This document shows, one piece after another, positions 59,771 to 64,000 of a DNA stretch of 64,000 nt (positions within the stretch are counted from its first letter, which is position 1; each line of letters starts with the position of its first letter). The translations under genes and the position numbers were made by a program. The notes below the pieces were generated by a model. That model made no database searches. It was not told the DNA's origin and worked only from the letters and a program-made list of their open reading frames with translations. This DNA is from Antiaris toxicaria (taxonomy: Eukaryota; Streptophyta; Magnoliopsida; Rosales; Moraceae), in contig CP141155.1 in assembly GCA_035233585.1 (NCBI GenBank), positions 7,664,501 to 7,728,500 on the forward strand, read 5' to 3'.

Positions 59771-60373
59771 GACTAAAAAAATGGCTTTGAGGAACTCGCA
59801 CTTCCAATAGTGCTTTCAGTATAGGAAAAGCAAGTATTTTAATGCTTACACATTAGAATGCAAGTATATGATATTATTGGCCTTTTGCCTTGCATTTCAG
59901 GTCCAGTTCTAATGTTGGTGTGTTTCATGAGTTCAAAGAAACAGTTGACCCTAACTAGATTTTCAATCTTTGTTCTGTCCGAATTTTGATATTATTGGAA
60001 GGAATTTTGACATTTTTCAGAAATTCAAGGAAAGAGAATACACAAATTTTGAAGTTTTGGGAGTTGAGTTGTACTACGAGTGTCCATGTTTTTGGGGGAG
60101 ATAGAGGAAAGTAGAGGGGAGAAAGTCAACTACTGTTGTTGACTGGAAAGAAGAGAGGAAGGGGGAAAAAGTGAAAGAACAAAGTCTGTTTTAGACTCAC
60201 CAAATTAAATCTTTAACTAATTAAAAGATACAATAAATCATTCACATTATAGTTCTAAAAAAAAAGTATTTTACTCTTAAGAAAGAAAAATTTTAAGAAT
60301 ATTAACTTTAATTCTAATTTTTTAATATCAACTTATATGACATATAAATTATTATATTTTTATTGATAAGTAT
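59771..60373. other. Spacer without recognisable genes
   Basis: Moderately AT-rich with no long frame on either strand. Nothing further can be supported. Confidence 0.5.
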
Positions 60374-60376
60374 TTA

Positions 60377-60635
60377 CCCTCCGTCTGTTTGACACGTTTA
60401 AATTTGGAAAATGAAAAATTTTTCATTTCAAGAAAAATAACATTCCTAAATTTCCGTATCTGAACATCCAACATTTTTCATTTTTGAAAAATGAAAAAAG
60501 AGCTCTCTAGAAACAAAAAGTTTTCACCCATCCAAACAACTTTTCACTTTTAAAAAAAATTCCAAACAACTTTTTATTTTTCATATCTAAAAATTTTTCA
60601 TTTTTCAAAAACAAACACCCCATCCAAACGGACCA
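60377..60635. mobile_element. TTA-flanked MITE of a second family (259 bp)
   Basis: TTA on both sides. Ends CCCTCCGTCTGTTTGACACG and CATCCAAACGGACCA are inverted (GTCTGTTTG against GTCCGTTTGG). The interior is made of repeated TTTTTCATTTTT and GAAAAATGAAAAA blocks that are themselves inverted. It shares no core with copies A-H, so it is a separate TWA-targeting family. Confidence 0.78.
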
Positions 60636-60638
60636 TTA

Positions 60639-61840
60639 AAATATTATCATATTAGTTGATTGTATTCAACAATAAAAATAGTATAATTCACTGTCATATA
60701 AATTTATATTTAAAAGTTGAAATCAAAATTAGTGACCTTAATATTACTCTTTTAATATTACTCTTAAAAAAGTTATTAACCAATAAAATAAGCAATATAT
60801 ATAGTTACACAAAAGACTATGGTCAATTATTTCAACTCACCGTCTTAACTAAGAGACAATAAGAAGGATTATTATAGTTCTCTTTTTATATTTCACATTC
60901 TCTCGTCTCTCTAACTCTTTCCATCCTTCCTCGGATATGCTGACGAGTGAGGGAACGCTGGGATGTGAGAGGCTGGAGACGGCGAGAGTGCAGGGGTGAT
61001 GGGTGGAGTAGTGATGTGGATCGTGGAGGTCCCAAAGTTTTGCTACTGATTTTTTTTTTTATTTTCTTTTGGGAAAAGGTTTTGTGCTAATGATAGGTCT
61101 TTAATATTGTTTAAAATCAAGGTTGAAGTTGAAGCACGGTTAAATCGATGACTTTGATTATTTAGAGTGTTCTTGTCATTTAACACTAAAATTTAGTAGA
61201 ATTAGAATGAAAGAGTGTTTGACCTTTTTTTTTTTTTTAAATTAATGAAGTGTCTTTGTTATTTGGATTTTTTTTTTTTTTTATGCTTTGGCTCATTTTC
61301 ATTGTGCACTTGCTAATGATCGTAAGTTAGCATGCGTTTTGTGTACGTGGGATATATTAATAAAACGAAATAAAAATAATACAAATTAAAAAATAAAAAA
61401 TATCTTTAAAAATTTATTATTATTTTTAAATTATCACATGACGTGTTTATAACTTGTCACAAGACAGATTCAAAGATATGAATTCAAAAGTATATTCATA
61501 CTTTTGAATATAATTTATAAAAATATTATCATGCAGTGAATTTAGGACTCGAAATATAATAAACTCGGAGACATGAATTAAAAAGTTTATTCATGCTTTT
61601 AAATATTGCTTATAGACTACTTTTGGTACATGTACACAACAATGAGTAATGCTAATTGTATTTTTTAAAATGAAGAAAAAGAATAAAGAATAGTGTTTAG
61701 CACACTGATAATGAATAAAGCCCCTTTTTTAAATAAATGGGCGCTAAGAATGAGTTGGTCAATTTCCACCCGATCTATATACATCTATATATGTGTATAT
61801 ATATATATATATGATAGAAAGGTCACTGTATACTTCTCTA
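60639..61840. other. Spacer without recognisable genes
   Basis: AT-rich with T-runs near 61.05, 61.23 and 61.27 kb and a TA microsatellite at about 61783-61812. A short less AT-rich stretch near 60.94-61.03 kb has no gene signal. Confidence 0.5.
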
Positions 61841-61844
61841 CTTA

Positions 61845-62214
61845 TAGTCCGTTTAGTGAACGCATTGCATTTATATTATGTTTGAATGCAATACATTAAA
61901 TGCAATTTATGTTTGAAAGAAAAATATTAGCATTGCATCTGAATACAATATGTATTTGGATGAAAAGTATTTGAATTGTATTTTAATAATAAATATGTGA
62001 TGTGATGGGTAAAAGTAGAGAGAAAAAAAGAGAGAAAAAGAGAATATATGATGTAATTTATAAAAATAATAGAAAAAGTAAAATAATAAATAGTGATTGT
62101 ATTGGATTTAAAATGTGATGTGATTGATATTTGAATGAAATATTTTTGTATTTGAGTGAAAATTACATTGCATTTAAATGCAATGTAATTTAAATGTGTG
62201 TACCAAACACACCA
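61845..62214. mobile_element. Tourist-like MITE, copy H (370 bp)
   Basis: Flanked by TTA on both sides. Left end TAGTCCGTTTAGTGAACGCA is the inverse, with mismatches, of the right end TGTGTGTACCAAACACACCA. Very similar along its length to copy G, including AATAATAAATATGTGATGTG, and the same size. Confidence 0.88.
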
Positions 62215-62287
62215 TTAGAATTTTAGTACAAAGCCAATAGTTGTGGACGAAAACATTTTATATTTTCATTTTGGTCCTCTAATTTTT

Positions 62288-62735
62288 TGATAAACCCCCA
62301 ATAAGATTCACTTATACTCGGCGCCATAGAAAATAAGGGCAGATGTGTCTTTTAGGTTGCATTTTTTATTTTCTGTTACTGATTTTTGTTTATTGGGGCA
62401 TTTTGGGGTATTGAGGTTATTTTTTCTGGAAATCAGTTTGTTATTTCTGATAGCTGAAAAACGTGAGTTAGTTAAGGAGGGCGTGGTCATCGAGACAAGA
62501 TATCTGAGGGCCACGTAAATAAAGAGGGGAGCAGAGAGAAGGGAGGTCAGGCAAATTTTGAGTGGTCTTTGGGAGAGTTGCAGAGCTCTCGAATTCTCTG
62601 TATCCTTATGCTAATTTTCTCAAGTAATACCAGACAAAAGGAATTTCCTCTGTTTTCTATTCTTCTAATTTCCTCGTGGAAGAAATTACTGTGGGTTCTT
62701 TTGTTTGTTCTATTAATACTCCCCAGGGCTTATCA
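62288..62735 (+). mobile_element. 5' LTR of a Ty3/gypsy-type retrotransposon (448 bp)
   Basis: Begins TGATAAACCCC and ends CCAGGGCTTATCA, so the six terminal bases are a perfect inversion and the next bases extend it (TGATAAACCC against TGATAAGCCC). It ends three bases before the primer-binding site. The solo LTR at 2069-2442 has closely related ends and order. The target duplication cannot be read because the far end lies outside the window. Confidence 0.82.
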
Positions 62736-62738
62736 AAC

Positions 62739-62750
62739 TGGTATCAGAGC
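62739..62750 (+). promoter_or_regulatory. Primer-binding site for initiator methionine tRNA
   Basis: TGGTATCAGAGC is the standard plant retrotransposon sequence complementary to the 3' end of tRNA-iMet. It lies three bases after the LTR and 12 bases before the gag start codon. Confidence 0.93.
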
Positions 62751-62762
62751 AGCTCCCTGGGA

Positions 62763-64000
62763 ATGGCTGGAAAGAAAATGGAGACACGGTTGGAAACGGT
62801 GGAGGAGCAGATTGGGTCGGTGAGGGACGAAGTTCAACGAGAGATTGGGAAGGTGAGGGAGGATTTACAGAAAATACCGGCGATGGAGAGAAGCATGTTG
62901 ACGATGCTAGATCTTTTGACGAAGATGCGAGTAGAGATTTCGCAAGACTCATCCGGAATGACGGGGAAGCCGAACGCCGAATCTTCTTCTGGGAAATAGG
63001 TGTGGTTAAGTGAGGCCGGTAAACAGGGAGAGGCGGTGGCGGAAGGGGAACGACGATGGGACAGTCGCGGACTGCGGATGGAGATGCCGCTGTTTGATGG
63101 TGGTAATCCCGATGGATGGATTTATCGGGCCGAGAGGTATTTCGGCTTGCACAAACTGACGGACTCAGAAAAATTGGAGGCGGCGGTCGTAAGTTTGGAT
63201 GGCGATGCTTTGGCCTGGTTTCAATGGGAGGATGGACGGTGACCTATCCGGAGTTGGGACGAGTTGAGGACTCAATTGCTCGAGAGATTTCGACCCTCAC
63301 AAGAGGGGAATATGTATGAGCAGTTTCTGGCGCTAAGACAGGACGGCACGGTGAAGGAGTACCGACGTATGTTCGAGATACTATCCGCCCCGCTGACGGA
63401 CATTCCAAAACCAGTGTTGGAAGGACACTTCATCAACGGCCTCAAACCGGAGATTCGCGCTGAGATTCGTCTCATGCAGCCTATCGGACTGACGAGGATA
63501 ATGGCAGCGGCTCAGCGAGTGGAAGAACGAAATGGGATCCTCTGTCCCTCTAAGGGGCCAAGTCAGGCATATACAACATGTGGGCCATCCACGTTTACTT
63601 GGGCCCAAAAGCCCACTCCCCAAACCTGGAACCGAACTCATGAAGCAGGGACCAGGAATACTCCTACAGTGGACAGAGTTCCAGGTAACAAACACACTTT
63701 CCCTTTTAAAAGGTTGACTGAATCAGAATTATTAGCCAAGAGAGAGAAGGGACTGTGTTATAGGTGTGATGACAAGTATACTATAGGACACGTCTGCAAA
63801 AAAAAAAGAGCTACAGGTGTTGATTGTGGATGAACCGGACGAGTCGGAAGAAGGAAGAGAACTAGAGGAACGACTAGTGGAAGAAATAGAAGAAGTGGCT
63901 AGGGAGGTGGCAGAAATATCTCTCAACTCTGTAGTAGGATTAACTACGACAAGAACAATGAAGGTAAGAGGGATGATTGGAACCCAGGCGGTGGTAGTGT
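62763..64000 (+). pseudogene. Damaged gag and start of protease of a Ty3/gypsy retrotransposon (continues past the window)
   Basis: The gag start follows the primer site. A coiled-coil-like N-terminus leads to a retrotransposon gag domain (MPLFDGGNPDGWIYRAERYF, then LDGDALAWFQWE and LLERFRPSQEGN), then a zinc knuckle with the order C-x2-C-x7-H-x-C near 63760-63795. Two stops interrupt one frame: TAG at 62997-62999 and TGA at 63240-63242. After the knuckle a run of ten A (63798-63807) shifts the frame by one; the next frame stays open to the window end, with an acidic linker and the LNSVVGLTTT lead-in usual before the protease active site. The active-site Asp and the rest of pol lie outside. 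With three lesions this copy is not autonomous. Confidence 0.85.

Overview
The window is plant nuclear DNA, most likely from a dicot. Two genes have GT-AG introns and plant-specific architecture (a HIPL-type dehydrogenase and a DDT/WHIM protein of the DDR4 type). Around them lie AT-rich, transposon-filled spacers, several identifiable by their target-site duplications. No bacterial or organellar operon structure is visible.

Layout. A seven-exon HIPL1-like gene (1364-6351, +) encodes a secreted, probably GPI-anchored glucose/sorbosone-dehydrogenase-like protein. Its second intron carries a solo LTR with a perfect 5-bp duplication and an inverted pair of short interspersed repeats. From about 6.5 to 44 kb I find no intact gene. 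The dominant structure there is a direct segmental duplication: about 10.64-23.06 kb and 27.11-39.44 kb are diverged copies of one gene-free unit. Each copy later received different insertions: a TTA-flanked element split by a 3.4-kb solo LTR, and a MITE, in copy 1; MITEs, a poly(A) retroposon with an 18-bp duplication, and a 2.7-kb insert with a GC-rich island, in copy 2. Both copies carry a degenerate short-period array built on AACGACAA. Between the copies lie a cluster of SINE-like repeats and a foldback of about 745 bp.

From 44.6 to 50.1 kb is a complete 12-exon gene for a DDT-domain protein (DDR4-like), a predicted subunit of ISWI chromatin remodelling complexes. Downstream on the minus strand are two tandem BCS1-type AAA-ATPase genes. 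The first is clearly a pseudogene; the second is nearly full length but has a one-base frameshift and altered catalytic residues. The last 6 kb hold an Ac/Ds-like hAT element, two 370-bp MITEs, an 84-bp tandem duplication, another TTA-flanked element, and the 5' part of a Ty3/gypsy retrotransposon (LTR, tRNA-iMet primer site, damaged gag) that runs off the window.

The genes do not form a pathway; they share only position. I did not find a convincing new molecular system. The most informative content is the duplication with its empty/filled insertion sites, the AACGACAA array, the foldback, and the solo LTR that matches the ends of the element at the 3' edge. Percent identities were judged by eye, not computed.
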